Shown piece by piece: positions 18,901 to 26,157 of a stretch of 64,000 bases of DNA. This stretch comes from Pimelobacter simplex (GTDB lineage Bacteria; Actinomycetota; Actinomycetes; Propionibacteriales; Nocardioidaceae), in contig JADCLI010000025.1 of the NCBI GenBank assembly GCA_016803235.1, forward strand, positions 1 through 64,000, written 5' to 3'. Both the position numbers and the translations under genes were made by a program. Each line of letters begins with the position of its first letter. Within the stretch, counting starts at the first letter, position 1. The notes beneath the pieces were generated by a model. It did not search any database. It was not told the origin of the DNA and saw nothing but the letters and a program-made list of their open reading frames with translations.

Positions 18901-19047
18901 CTCGCGCTCTACCGGCTGGCGTGGGCCGAGCTGCAGGGGATCGACCCGGAGCAGGTCCGGGCCGGGTTCTTCTACGTGCGCACCGGCGAGCTCGTCGTGC
19001 ACGAGGACCTGCCGGGCAGGCAGGAGGTCGAGAAGGTCCTGGGCTGA
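15919..19047 (+). CDS. adnB: AdnB-like UvrD-family helicase with RecB-type nuclease domain
   Basis: A 1042-aa partner of AdnA. Walker A is IAGAGSGKTAV (39-45), followed by LTFTTKATGELQHR and the DEYQDTS Walker B. SNRRSD-like helicase motif IV is seen as LATNRRSDRRI, and VGWTRARHRLVV as motif VI. The C-terminal nuclease motif is LVVDWKTSSRQDADPLQLALYR. In the mycobacterial complex AdnB provides the main translocating motor and cuts one strand. The ATG overlaps the adnA stop by 4 bp, and nudC follows after 20 bp. Confidence 0.93.
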   Translation: MKYSTPEQLRDLMGVDWTFSDEQFAAVTADLAPGVVIAGAGSGKTAVMAARVLWLVANELVRPDQVLGLTFTTKATGELQHRVRESLQRAGLIGAARSVEDDDEPTVSTYHSYASNLLREHGLRIGHEPDTRLIADAQRFQLAARAISRYDGPVELLSDHPDTVINALLALDAEMSEHLCTADRVREQDRRDRAAFAAELETSRAKAALQKAIDAIDKRSELLTLVEGYRSLKAELGLMDFSDQIALVARLADEHPEVGAAERETHRVVLLDEYQDTSVAQALMLRRLYGDGHPVMAVGDPNQAIYGWRGASVSNILQFHHEFAHGGRPAATYQLATNRRSDRRILDVANHLARPLLEASPSVVELKAKPDAGDGEVRARVHNTYDEELAWLGTEVAAAHDAGTSWGQIGVLVRDNRHAADVFDALTAVEIPVEIVGLKGLLRLPEVSEVLACLTLVNDVTANAALLTLLTGPRWQIGLRDLALLGSRAGELAGGRPERPDALREQLVQAVATGDPIEVAALCDALESPGEADYSPEALERFALLAAELRRLRTAVGEPVLDLVRRIIDVTGIDVELASSVSPAAAARRDNLDLFVKAVSEFTGIDGRTDLGALLAWLEAEDDTGQGLDVAVPSEADSVKLLTVHRSKGLEWDVVFIPGVSEKKFPVTTLRPTALSTPGVLPTALRGDARDMPVLRDHSTDGLKAYDEERRRHQRLEELRLGYVGWTRARHRLVVSSWRYRPGLKKGVGPSPYLVATREAMEQWGGVPDAWLEEPGDEPSPYASLDPDLAWPISHHTAEVERRFAAAAAVRAAGPPRPSEDPVVQRWDDEIQRLLEEARTERSLQAEVPLPSSLSATALGRLRDDPEGFARDLARPMPRQPAPAARFGTRFHAWVEARFGQQGLFDPDELAGRADAGIDDEADLKELVGQFEAGPFGSRVPHAVEAPFALVLGVGEGQRQVVRGRIDAVYAEPDGSFLVVDWKTSSRQDADPLQLALYRLAWAELQGIDPEQVRAGFFYVRTGELVVHEDLPGRQEVEKVLG

Positions 19048-19067
19048 GCCGTGGCTAGGCTCGCATC

Positions 19068-19982
19068 GTGACGTTCCCGCACGAGTCCCTGTCCGCCGAT
19101 CCGCACGACCGCCTGGGACTGCTCCGCACGGACGACGCGTGGCTCGACGAGCGGTGGTCCGACCCGACGGGCCGGGTGCTGGTGATCGCCGGGACCCGGG
19201 TGCGGCCCGGGCCCGAGGGCCTGGAGTGGGTGTCGCCGGCGGAGGCGCCGGACGGTGTCCGCGTGCTGCTCGGGGAGCGGGGCGGCGTGACGTGGTGGGC
19301 GGTGATCGTGCCGGGCGAGGTCGCGAAGTCCGAGCCGGATCGCTGGTTGCCGCTGCGCGGGCTGCTGCCGTTCCTCGACGGGGAGCGGGTCAGCCAGGCA
19401 CCGCTGGTCTTCCACGCGATCGGGCTGGCGGAGTGGCACTGGGCGCACCGGTTCTGCCCACGCTGCGGTGGCAGGCTGGTGGCGCGGGCGGCGGGCCACG
19501 AGCTGATGTGCTCCGACTGCGGCAAGCCGCAGTTCCCTCGCTCGGACCCGGCCGTCATCATGCTGATCTCCGCCGGGGAGCCGGGCGCGCCCGACGAGCG
19601 CTGCCTGCTCGGGCGCAACCACAACTGGCCCACGGGACGCTTCTCGACCCTGGCCGGGTTCTGCGAGCCGGGGGAGTCGCTCGAGGACGCGGTGCGCCGC
19701 GAGGTGCTCGAGGAGACCGGGGTCGTCGTCGGCGAGGTCAGCTACTTCGGCAACCAGCCGTGGCCGCTCCCGTCGAGCCTGATGCTCGGCTTCCACGGCC
19801 GGGCCGTGTCGGAGCAGATCCGGCTCGACGACGCCGACGTCGAGGACGCGCGGTGGTTCACCCGCGAGGAGATGCTCCGCCAGACCGAGGCGGGGACCCT
19901 GGTGCTGCCGGGCAGCGGCGTCTCGATCAGCCGCTCGCTCGTGGAGGACTGGTACGGCGGCGCGCTCCCCGGGAGCTGGTGA
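19068..19982 (+). CDS. nudC: NAD(H) pyrophosphatase NudC (Nudix)
   Basis: A 304-aa Nudix enzyme that splits NADH to NMNH and AMP and can remove NAD caps from RNA. A four-cysteine zinc ribbon is present (FCPRCGGRL and MCSDCGKPQFPR). The Nudix box is GFCEPGESLEDAVRREVLEE, and NQPWPLPSSLMLGF is the NudC-specific segment. GTG 19068 follows adnB by 20 bp, matching the Rv3199c position. The neighbouring mycoredoxin is convergent. Confidence 0.95.
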   Translation: MTFPHESLSADPHDRLGLLRTDDAWLDERWSDPTGRVLVIAGTRVRPGPEGLEWVSPAEAPDGVRVLLGERGGVTWWAVIVPGEVAKSEPDRWLPLRGLLPFLDGERVSQAPLVFHAIGLAEWHWAHRFCPRCGGRLVARAAGHELMCSDCGKPQFPRSDPAVIMLISAGEPGAPDERCLLGRNHNWPTGRFSTLAGFCEPGESLEDAVRREVLEETGVVVGEVSYFGNQPWPLPSSLMLGFHGRAVSEQIRLDDADVEDARWFTREEMLRQTEAGTLVLPGSGVSISRSLVEDWYGGALPGSW

Positions 19983-20018
19983 CCCGGCAGCCGGTGCCCC
20001 GGCGTCGCGGGTCGCCGG

Positions 20019-20264
20019 TCAGGCGCTCAGCGCCTCGAGCTTCTCCTTGACCTGGGCGACGCTCGGGTTGGTGTGCGCGGTGCCGTCGGAGTAGACCAGG
20101 GTCGGCACGGTCTGGTTGCCGTTGTTGGCGGACTCGACGATCGCGGCCGCCTCGGGCTGCTGCTCGATGTCGACGATCTCGTAGGCGATGCCCTCGCGGT
20201 CCAGCTGGCTCTTCAGGCGGTGGCAGTAGCCGCACCAGGGGGTCGTGTACATCGTGAAGGTCAT
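20019..20264 (-). CDS. mrx1: Mycoredoxin (mycothiol-dependent glutaredoxin-like protein)
   Basis: An 81-aa glutaredoxin-fold reductase with the CGYC active site (TTPWCGYCHRL, C11 and C14), the cis-proline segment TVPTLVYSDG and a C-terminal helix. Mycoredoxins reduce mycothiol-protein mixed disulfides. The gene sits between nudC and uvrD2, as Rv3198A does, but on the minus strand and divergent from uvrD2 with 195 bp between the starts. ATG 20264 follows a GAGAGAGCGCC purine stretch. Confidence 0.94.
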   Translation of the reverse strand: MTFTMYTTPWCGYCHRLKSQLDREGIAYEIVDIEQQPEAAAIVESANNGNQTVPTLVYSDGTAHTNPSVAQVKEKLEALSA

Positions 20265-20459
20265 CGGGGGCGCTCTCTCTCCGGTGGGGGTTCGCCTCCA
20301 CCCAACCACGGCGGGTACGCGCTTGTTCCGCCGGACGGGGCCAGCCCTCCCCGTCCACAGGCCGCGCGAGGTCGGTGAGCCCGTGTCGGGGGCTGCGTCT
20401 AGGTTGGTTTCCCCACCCGGAACCATCCCGACGCAGCCCCCGAAGGAGCGCCCCCGCCG

Positions 20460-22535
20460 ATGTCCGAGTCCATCGAACGGCTCCTCTCCGCGCTCGACCC
20501 CGAGCAGCGGCAGGTCGCGGAGACGCTGCGGGGACCGGTCCGGGTGCTGGCGGGTGCCGGGACGGGCAAGACGCGGGCGATCACCCACCGGATCGCCCAC
20601 GGTGTGATGTCCGGCGTCTATGCGCCGACCGAGGTGCTGGCGGTCACGTTCACCACCCGTGCCGCCGGCGAGCTGCGGCAGCGGCTGCGCCAGCTGGGCG
20701 CGCCCAGCGTGCAGGCGCGGACCTTCCACAGCGCGGCGCTGCGCCAGCTGCGCTACTTCTGGCCCCACGTCCACGGCACCGAGCTGCCGACGCTGACCGA
20801 GTCCAAGATCCCGATGCTGGCCGCCGCCTGCCGCCACCTCGGCATCCGCGCCGAGCAGGCCCTGCTGCGCGACCTGGCCTCCGAGATCGAGTGGGCCAAG
20901 GTGAGCAACGTCGGCGCCGACGACTACCCGCGGGTCGCACCCGCCAAGGGGCGGTCGGTCGCCGACCAGACGCCGGAGGCGATCGGCCGGGTGATCGACG
21001 CCTACGAGCTGGTCAAGCGCGACCAGGGGCGGATGGACATGGAGGACGTCCTGCTGCTCACCGCCGGCGTGCTCGCCTCCGACGAGCGCGTCGCGGCGCA
21101 GGTGCGACGGCAGTACAAGTGGTTCGTCGTCGACGAGTTCCAGGACGTCTCGCCGCTCCAGTCCGCGCTGCTGGACCTGTGGCTCGGCGGGCGCGACGAG
21201 CTGTGCGTGGTCGGCGACCCGGCGCAGACGATCTACAGCTTCGCCGGTGCCGACGCCGACTACCTGCGCGACTTCCCGAAGCGCTACCCGGGCACCACCT
21301 CGATCGAGCTGGTCCGCAACTACCGTTCCACGCCCCAGGTGGTCGAGACGGCCAACACCCTGCTCGCCGGCACGCCCAGCGCCGGGGTCGACCTGCGCTC
21401 GCAGCAGAAGCCCGGCTCGGCGGTGCGCTTCCAGGGCGAGCCCGACGAGGTGGCCGAGGCGCGCAGCGTCGCCGACCGGATCCTGCGACTGCAGCGTGCC
21501 GGGACGCCGTACGGCGAGATGGCGGTCCTGTTCCGCATCAACGCCCAGTCCGAGACCTTCGAGGATGCGCTCGCCGACCGGGGGATCCCCTACATCGTGC
21601 GCGGGGCTGCCCGCTTCTTCGAGCGGCGCGAGGTGCTCGAGGCGGTGACCCGGCTGCGGGGCGCGGCCCGGTCGGGGGAGAGCGACGGCAGCCCGTGGCT
21701 CGAGGTGGTCAAGGACGTCCTCGGCGCCATGGGCTGGACCGCCGAGCCGCCGACCTCGCGCGGCCAGGTCCGCGACCGCTGGGAGTCCTTCCAGGCGCTC
21801 GCCGACCAGGCCGACGAGTTCGCCACCGAGCGCGGCATCGAGGCGTCGATCGCCACCTTCGTCGAGGAGCTCGACCGTCGCGCGACCGAGCAGCACGCCC
21901 CGACCGCCGACGGCGTCACCCTGGCCACCTTCCACGCCGCCAAGGGCCTGGAGTGGGACGCGGTGTTCTGCTGCGGCGTCCAGGACGGCACGGTGCCGAT
22001 CGTGTACGCCGAGCAGGGCGGCGCCCGCCCCGACGCGGTCGAGGAGGAGCGCCGGCTGCTCTACGTCGGCGTGACCCGCGCCCGTCGCGAGCTGATGGTG
22101 TCGTGGGCGGCGGCCCGCAACCCGGGCCAGGCGCCGCGCCGCCAGCCGTCGCGGTTCATCGTGCCGATGCTGCCCGCCAGCCAGCAGCCGCAACAGACCC
22201 GCGCCCGCTCCAAGGTCGCCCGCTGCCGCGACTGCCTCCAGCCGCTGACCACGGCCGCGGAGAAGAAGCGGGGCCGCTGCGCCCACCACCCGGTCCGCTA
22301 CGACGAGGCGCTGTTCGAGCGGCTCAAGGCGTGGCGCCTGGAGACCGCGCGCGAGGCCGGCGAGGACGGCAAGCCGCTGCCGGCGTACGTCGTGTTCACC
22401 GACGCCACCCTCGAGCTGATCGCCGAGCACAAGCCGGCCACGATGGCCGCGCTGGCGAAGGTCAACGGCGTGGGGCCGAGCAAGATCGAGCGCTACGGCG
22501 ACGCGGTGCTCGCGCTGGTCGCCGAGGGGGCTTGA
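20460..22535 (+). CDS. uvrD2: UvrD2-like superfamily I DNA helicase with HRDC domain
   Basis: A 691-aa 3'-5' helicase. Walker A is LAGAGTGKTRA (32-38), Walker B VVDEFQDVSP, the motif IV region LVRNYRSTPQVV, and motif VI YVGVTRARRELMVSW. The C-terminus has an HRDC domain (LFERLKAWRLETAREAGE to VNGVGPSKIERYG). A CRDC...RCAHH cluster lies between the two domains where mycobacterial UvrD2 has a tetracysteine zinc knuckle. Here the last ligands are Cys-x-His-His rather than Cys-x-x-Cys. Position before whiB7 matches Rv3198c. Confidence 0.94.
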   Translation: MSESIERLLSALDPEQRQVAETLRGPVRVLAGAGTGKTRAITHRIAHGVMSGVYAPTEVLAVTFTTRAAGELRQRLRQLGAPSVQARTFHSAALRQLRYFWPHVHGTELPTLTESKIPMLAAACRHLGIRAEQALLRDLASEIEWAKVSNVGADDYPRVAPAKGRSVADQTPEAIGRVIDAYELVKRDQGRMDMEDVLLLTAGVLASDERVAAQVRRQYKWFVVDEFQDVSPLQSALLDLWLGGRDELCVVGDPAQTIYSFAGADADYLRDFPKRYPGTTSIELVRNYRSTPQVVETANTLLAGTPSAGVDLRSQQKPGSAVRFQGEPDEVAEARSVADRILRLQRAGTPYGEMAVLFRINAQSETFEDALADRGIPYIVRGAARFFERREVLEAVTRLRGAARSGESDGSPWLEVVKDVLGAMGWTAEPPTSRGQVRDRWESFQALADQADEFATERGIEASIATFVEELDRRATEQHAPTADGVTLATFHAAKGLEWDAVFCCGVQDGTVPIVYAEQGGARPDAVEEERRLLYVGVTRARRELMVSWAAARNPGQAPRRQPSRFIVPMLPASQQPQQTRARSKVARCRDCLQPLTTAAEKKRGRCAHHPVRYDEALFERLKAWRLETAREAGEDGKPLPAYVVFTDATLELIAEHKPATMAALAKVNGVGPSKIERYGDAVLALVAEGA

Positions 22536-22554
22536 GCACCCGTCGTGGGCAGGG

Positions 22555-22625
22555 TTTGAAAAAACCTCGAAAAAACATCGATAAATGATTTGCGCGGCCC
22601 GTTGACGGGCCATTACGGTCGTCAG
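22555..22625 (+). promoter_or_regulatory. AT-rich candidate whiB7 promoter region
   Basis: An unusually A/T-rich stretch (22555-22592, with AAAAAACC, GAAAAAAC and ATAAATGATT) precedes TTGCGC and a GGCCCGTTGACGGGCC inverted repeat. WhiB7 activates its own promoter through an AT-hook that reads A/T-rich DNA just upstream of the -35 element. The placement, about 100 bp before the leader ORF, fits that model. The exact -10 is not certain. Confidence 0.5.
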
Positions 22626-22693
22626 GCAAGTTCCACTGCGCATCACAGCCCTGACAAGGCTGGCGCCCGCACGCACCGAAGGAGGTGGCCCTG

Positions 22694-22963
22694 ATGGAGA
22701 ACATGACGAACCCGGTCTTCCCGGTGATGACGTCCGCTTGGCAGCCCACGCTGTCCGCGACCCTCGGCTGCGCCACCTCTGCCCTCGCGACCCTCGAGGT
22801 CCAGGGCATCGCCGCGCGTCCGGCCACGCTTCCGACCGCCTTTGCGCCGTCCACCGTCGTGGCCACCGATGTCGCCAAGCGGGAGCGCATTGCCGGCACG
22901 GACCACCGCGGCACCAACGCCGCCTTCGTCCCGGGTGTCCACGCCTGGAGCCCACCGATCTGA
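22694..22963 (+). CDS. Leader ORF (upstream ORF) of whiB7
   Basis: An 89-aa frame beginning MENMTNPVFPVMTSAWQP with a perfect AAGGAGGTG ribosome site 6 nt before its ATG. An in-frame GTG at 22685 lies inside that site and is less likely. The product has no recognised domain, and low-complexity Ala/Thr/Pro content suggests its translation rather than its sequence matters. It ends 24 bp before a hairpin that precedes whiB7. Leader-ORF translation controls attenuation of whiB7/wblC in other actinobacteria. A functional small protein is the alternative. Confidence 0.65.
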   Translation: MENMTNPVFPVMTSAWQPTLSATLGCATSALATLEVQGIAARPATLPTAFAPSTVVATDVAKRERIAGTDHRGTNAAFVPGVHAWSPPI

Positions 22964-22987
22964 CCCAGCTCAGCTCGGCAGCCTCCA

Positions 22988-23023
22988 GGCCGCGGAACCC
23001 GAATCAGACCGGGATCCGCGGCC
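22988..23023 (+). terminator. Attenuator-like hairpin in the whiB7 leader
   Basis: GGCCGCGGA pairs with TCCGCGGCC, and an inner CCCG/CGGG adds four pairs across one mismatch, with a short loop. It is followed by TTCGTACTTCTC, a weak U-rich tract. It sits between the leader ORF stop and the whiB7 ribosome site, the position expected for a conditional terminator relieved when ribosomes stall. Confidence 0.65.
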
Positions 23024-23114
23024 TTCGTACTTCTCAGACCGAGATACGCGAAGTCCGGATCCCCACCCGAAATGACAACGCGATCAGGTCAGAAGTTGAG
23101 GAGGTGAAAAGCAG

Positions 23115-23381
23115 ATGACGACCAGTGTTCTCGAGCCGACGCTGGACGAGCTGCTGCCGTGCCGGCTGAACGACGCGGAGCTGTGGTTCGCAGAGTCCCC
23201 GTCGGACGTCGAGGCCGCGAAGGCGCTGTGCCTGGACTGCCCGGTCCAGAGCATGTGCCTGTCCGGCGCCCTGGAGCGGCGCGAGCCGTGGGGCGTCTGG
23301 GGCGGCGAGCTGTTCCTGGCCGGCGTGGTGATCCCGCGCAAGCGGCCCCGGGGCCGCCCGCGCAAGGACGCCGCGGCGTAG
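23115..23381 (+). CDS. whiB7: WhiB7 iron-sulfur transcriptional regulator
   Basis: An 88-aa WhiB-like protein that partners with the primary sigma factor to activate intrinsic antibiotic-resistance genes. Cluster cysteines are C16, C39, C42 and C48. The G(V/I)WGG turn is at 60-64 and the C-terminal AT-hook RGRPRK at 79-84, which distinguishes WhiB7 from other Wbl proteins. A strong ribosome site (GAGGAGGTGA) precedes ATG 23115. Position downstream of uvrD2 matches Rv3197A. The long leader carries an ORF and hairpin that probably regulate it. Confidence 0.97.
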   Translation: MTTSVLEPTLDELLPCRLNDAELWFAESPSDVEAAKALCLDCPVQSMCLSGALERREPWGVWGGELFLAGVVIPRKRPRGRPRKDAAA

Positions 23382-23431
23382 TCCACCCACCCACGCAATC
23401 CCTGTCACCACCACACACCCTGGAGCTTGAG

Positions 23432-23599
23432 ATGTCGCAGTACATGAACGAAGACCTGGCGCGGGCCCACATGGCCATGCGCCTGGGAGAGGCGCAGCAG
23501 CTGCGCGCGGCCAGCAGGATGGCCCGCGCCCGCCGCTTGAGCCGCAAGGCCGAGCGTGCAGCGCAGCAGGCTCGTCTCGCCCTCGCTCGCGCACTCTGA
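23432..23599 (+). CDS. Small basic helical protein downstream of whiB7
   Basis: A 55-aa frame starting MSQYMNEDLARAHMAMRLGE and rich in Ala, Arg and Gln, predicted as one or two amphipathic helices. I do not recognise a family. ATG 23432 has a weak GGAG site. It follows whiB7 by 50 bp and is followed by a strong terminator, so it is likely the last gene of the whiB7 transcript. Confidence 0.6.
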   Translation: MSQYMNEDLARAHMAMRLGEAQQLRAASRMARARRLSRKAERAAQQARLALARAL

Positions 23600-23671
23600 G
23601 TCCGCACCGCGGACCAGCGAGACCGGAATTCTTCGAGGCCTCCTCGAAGGGCACCTGATCGCGGGTGAGAA

Positions 23672-23710
23672 GGAAGGGCCGGACCGACTGATCGTCGGGC
23701 CGGCCCTTCC
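23672..23710 (+). terminator. Strong terminator after the whiB7 transcript
   Basis: GGAAGGGCCGG pairs perfectly with CCGGCCCTTCC, and an inner CCGAC/GTCGG adds five pairs. It lies 73 bp after the small basic ORF and before the next plus-strand gene. It is followed by GGCATTTCTG with a short T run. Confidence 0.8.
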
Positions 23711-23734
23711 GGCATTTCTGCGTAGGCTGGACGC

Positions 23735-23899
23735 GTGAGCGTCACCTGCGACTTCTGTGGCCGCCAGGTCGAGGGCGAGAGGCCCCCGCTGACCTGGACG
23801 ACGGCCGTCGAGCGGGGCCGGGTGCGCCGCTACTGCGACGAGTGCTCGCGCACCCACCTGCGCTCGATGGAGGCCAAGCTCGACAGCGAGTGGTGGTAG
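23735..23899 (+). CDS. Small zinc-ribbon-like protein
   Basis: A 54-aa protein (VSVTCDFCGRQVEGERP to LDSEWW) with two CxxC pairs, CDFC and CDEC, spaced as a zinc ribbon. GTG 23735 is the only start. It is convergent with the next gene, ending 27 bp from its stop. The family is unnamed to me, but the intact cysteine pattern and codon bias support a real gene. Confidence 0.7.
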   Translation: MSVTCDFCGRQVEGERPPLTWTTAVERGRVRRYCDECSRTHLRSMEAKLDSEWW

Positions 23900-23926
23900 C
23901 CCGCCCTCGGGGCCGTCCGCGCGGGG

Positions 23927-24769
23927 TCAGGGCAGGTCGAGGAAGCCGTCCCAGGCGCAGCCGCACCACGGGTGCCGTCCCCACTGGGTGAGGACCGGCG
24001 CGCCGACCGGGCCGAGGTCGACGGTCGCCGACCACGTGCTGGGCTCCTCGCCCTCCACGAAGCGGGTCAGGTCGCGCACCGCCCAGGCGAGGGCGAGTCG
24101 GTCGAGGACCGGGTCGCGCGGCGGCGGTCGCTGCGCGCTCTGGCGTGCGGCCTGGGCGAGGAGCAGGGGCAGCCGCTGGTCGTGCAGCGACTCGTGGGCG
24201 TCGACGCAGCGCAGGCAGGCGGTGCGGCCGGGACCGACGAACGGGCCGATCCGCACGCCCCTCGCGTCGCCGCTGACCGGTAGGTGGGGCACCGAAGCGC
24301 GCACCAGTGGGTCCAGTCGCTCGCGGGCGAGCGGGCCGTCGGTGACGACCAGGTGGACGGGGGCGTCCTGCGGCGTCGTGGCCACGGCGAGCCCGGCGGC
24401 CGACAGCAGCGGGGCGAGGAGCGTGCGCGCGCCCGCCGGGGCGTCGAGGGCGATCGGGATGGCGGCGTGGACCGCCTGGCGGCGTACGGCGTCGGGGCCG
24501 GCCTGGGCGAGCAGGTGAGGCGACACCTGCGGCGCGGCGGGGACGGCGAGCCCGGCCTCCACGAGGCGGGCCAGCGCCCGGGCCGCCTCGGCGGGCAGGT
24601 CGGGGCCCGGACCGTCCCCCGCGGGATCGGCGAGGTCGTCGAGCAGGCGCCGGACGTCCGGGACGTCGGGCAGCCGCAGGCAGGGACCCACCAGGCCGAC
24701 CTGGAGCACGCCGGGGGAGCGGCTCAGCACCGGGGTGCCGGGGCGCAGCAGGAGGGGTGGGGACGCCAT
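23927..24769 (-). CDS. Cyclodehydratase/E1-like family protein with four-cysteine zinc site
   Basis: A 280-aa protein. Two cysteine pairs, ACLRCVDAHESL and HPWCGCAWDGF, match the zinc site of the E1-like partner proteins of azole-forming cyclodehydratases (TOMM C-proteins). The central GLAVATTPQDAPVHLVV region would be a degenerate nucleotide-binding fold. No YcaO gene or precursor peptide is adjacent, so azole synthesis is not implied. The gene sits in the Rv3196-like position and may be a conserved actinobacterial protein of other function. ATG 24769 is chosen; an upstream extension lacks support. Confidence 0.55.
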   Translation of the reverse strand: MASPPLLLRPGTPVLSRSPGVLQVGLVGPCLRLPDVPDVRRLLDDLADPAGDGPGPDLPAEAARALARLVEAGLAVPAAPQVSPHLLAQAGPDAVRRQAVHAAIPIALDAPAGARTLLAPLLSAAGLAVATTPQDAPVHLVVTDGPLARERLDPLVRASVPHLPVSGDARGVRIGPFVGPGRTACLRCVDAHESLHDQRLPLLLAQAARQSAQRPPPRDPVLDRLALAWAVRDLTRFVEGEEPSTWSATVDLGPVGAPVLTQWGRHPWCGCAWDGFLDLP

Positions 24770-24835
24770 GGCGGCAGGGTGGCACGCCGGCCGCGGTCCG
24801 TGCGGTGTTCCTCCACAGGCGCCGGGAAAACACGC

Positions 24836-24869
24836 CACGGGCGGCTCCACCGCAGTGGAGCCGCCCGTG
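24836..24869 (-). terminator. Terminator after the DUF5679 gene
   Basis: CACGGGCGGCTCCAC pairs with GTGGAGCCGCCCGTG around a short loop. Read on the minus strand it is followed by GCGTGTTTTCCC, giving a U-tract. It lies 23 bp beyond the DUF5679 stop. Confidence 0.8.
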
Positions 24870-24891
24870 AAAGTCGGCTGGGTGCCTGGGA

Positions 24892-25050
24892 TCAGGCCTT
24901 GCCGAGGATGCGGTTGAGGTTGGTGCCGCAGACGGGGCAGACGGCCTTGGCCATCCGGGTGCCCTTCTCGTTCACCTTGACCTCGCCCTCTGCCTCGCGC
25001 TTCTCCTTGCACTTGACGCAGTAGAACTCGCCGCTCCAGGTCTCCGCCAT
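24892..25050 (-). CDS. DUF5679 zinc-ribbon protein
   Basis: A 52-aa protein beginning MAETWSGEFYCVKCKEKR and ending NLNRILGKA. Two CxxC pairs (CVKC at 11-14 and CPVC at 38-41) form a zinc ribbon of the DUF5679 type, widespread in actinobacteria, with unknown function. AAGGAGG precedes ATG 25050 at good spacing and a strong terminator follows, so it is transcribed alone. Confidence 0.85.
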   Translation of the reverse strand: MAETWSGEFYCVKCKEKREAEGEVKVNEKGTRMAKAVCPVCGTNLNRILGKA

Positions 25051-25189
25051 GACGGCCTCCTTGCTCATCTTTGTTCGTTCGGTCGTCGCGACGGGGACAT
25101 GGGGGGAAGCCCGCCGGGGTCCGGAGCAGCACTCCGGACCTCCCTGACCCTACGGCACGCCAGTGCGGAGTCGCAGTAGCGTGCCCCGC

Positions 25190-26011
25190 ATGTCTGAATC
25201 CGCTGTGAACCGGCCCACGCCGCCGTCCCTGACGCACCTGCGCCTCGAACGGCCCTCGGAGGGGGTCGCGCTGCTGGTCCTGGACCAGCCCGAGCTGCGC
25301 AACGCGATGAGCGACGAGATGACCGAGTCGTGGGTCCGGGCGGTCGACCACCTCTCCGGCGACCCGAGCGTGCGGGCCGTCGTGGTGACCGGCGAGGGCA
25401 AGGGGTTCTGCTCCGGCGGCAACCTGTCCTGGCTGGCCTCGGAGCCGGACGCCACGGTCGACGACCTGCGCTCCCGGATGCTGCCGTTCTACCGCGCCTG
25501 GCTCTCGATCCGGCGCCTGGAGGTGCCGACCATCGCCGCGATCAACGGCGCGGCCATCGGCGCGGGGCTGTGCATGGCGCTGGCCTGCGACCTGCGGTAC
25601 GCCGCCCGCGGGGCCCGGATGGGCGTGCCGTTCACGAAGCTGGGGATCCACCCGGGCATGGCCGGCACCCACCTGCTGCCCGACGTGGTCGGCCCGGCGG
25701 CGGCCAGGGACCTCTTCCTGACCGGCCGCCTCGTCGACGCCGACGAGGCACTCGGCCTCGGCCTGGTCTCGCGGGTGTGGGAGCCGGAGGAGTTCCTCGG
25801 CGGAGTCCTGGCGGCCGCCGCGGACGTGGCGGCCGCGGCGCCGATCGCCACCCGGCTCACCAAGCGGGCGTTGCAGCACGGGCACGCGAGCATCGAGACC
25901 GCACTGGAGTGGGAGGGCCTGGCCCAGCCGGTCACGCTGGCGACCGCGGACCTGCTCGAGGGGATCCGGGCCGCCCAGGAGAAGCGGCCGCCGGTCTTCA
26001 CCGGGCGCTGA
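25190..26011 (+). CDS. Crotonase (enoyl-CoA hydratase/isomerase) family protein
   Basis: A 273-aa crotonase-fold protein that binds acyl-CoA. The oxyanion-hole segment GKGFCSGGNLSWL and AAINGAAIGAG are clear. Alignment by eye to rat mitochondrial hydratase puts its two catalytic glutamates opposite Cys (in GAGLCMALACD) and Phe (in MGVPFTKLGIHPG). Both catalytic acids therefore appear to be missing and hydratase activity is doubtful. It may be another crotonase reaction such as an isomerase, hydrolase or lyase. ATG 25190 begins MSESAVNRPTP. It is monocistronic, followed by hairpins. Confidence 0.88.
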   Translation: MSESAVNRPTPPSLTHLRLERPSEGVALLVLDQPELRNAMSDEMTESWVRAVDHLSGDPSVRAVVVTGEGKGFCSGGNLSWLASEPDATVDDLRSRMLPFYRAWLSIRRLEVPTIAAINGAAIGAGLCMALACDLRYAARGARMGVPFTKLGIHPGMAGTHLLPDVVGPAAARDLFLTGRLVDADEALGLGLVSRVWEPEEFLGGVLAAAADVAAAAPIATRLTKRALQHGHASIETALEWEGLAQPVTLATADLLEGIRAAQEKRPPVFTGR

Positions 26012-26039
26012 CCGGCCGAGACGTGAAGAGACCCCCGGT

Positions 26040-26086
26040 GCCGCGGCCTCTCGCTTGCCTTCCCCTTGCGAGCGAGGTGCTGCGGC
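26040..26086 (+). terminator. Imperfect hairpin after the crotonase gene
   Basis: GCCGCGG...CCTCTCGCT and a complementary GCGAGCGAGG...GCGGC form an interrupted stem around TGCCTTCCCCTT, 28 bp after the stop codon. A second small CGAGGGGCCTCG palindrome follows. Probable terminator without a clear U-tract. Confidence 0.4.
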
Positions 26087-26157
26087 CCCGAGGGGCCTCG
26101 TCGGGGACGAACCTAGGCACCGGGACGGGCATGGTCAATCCGGGTGTCGATCGAGCT

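Noticed and set aside
23927..24769. Azole-containing peptide (TOMM) biosynthetic cluster
   Set aside because: Only an E1-like zinc-site protein is present. No YcaO cyclodehydratase, dehydrogenase or precursor peptide lies nearby.
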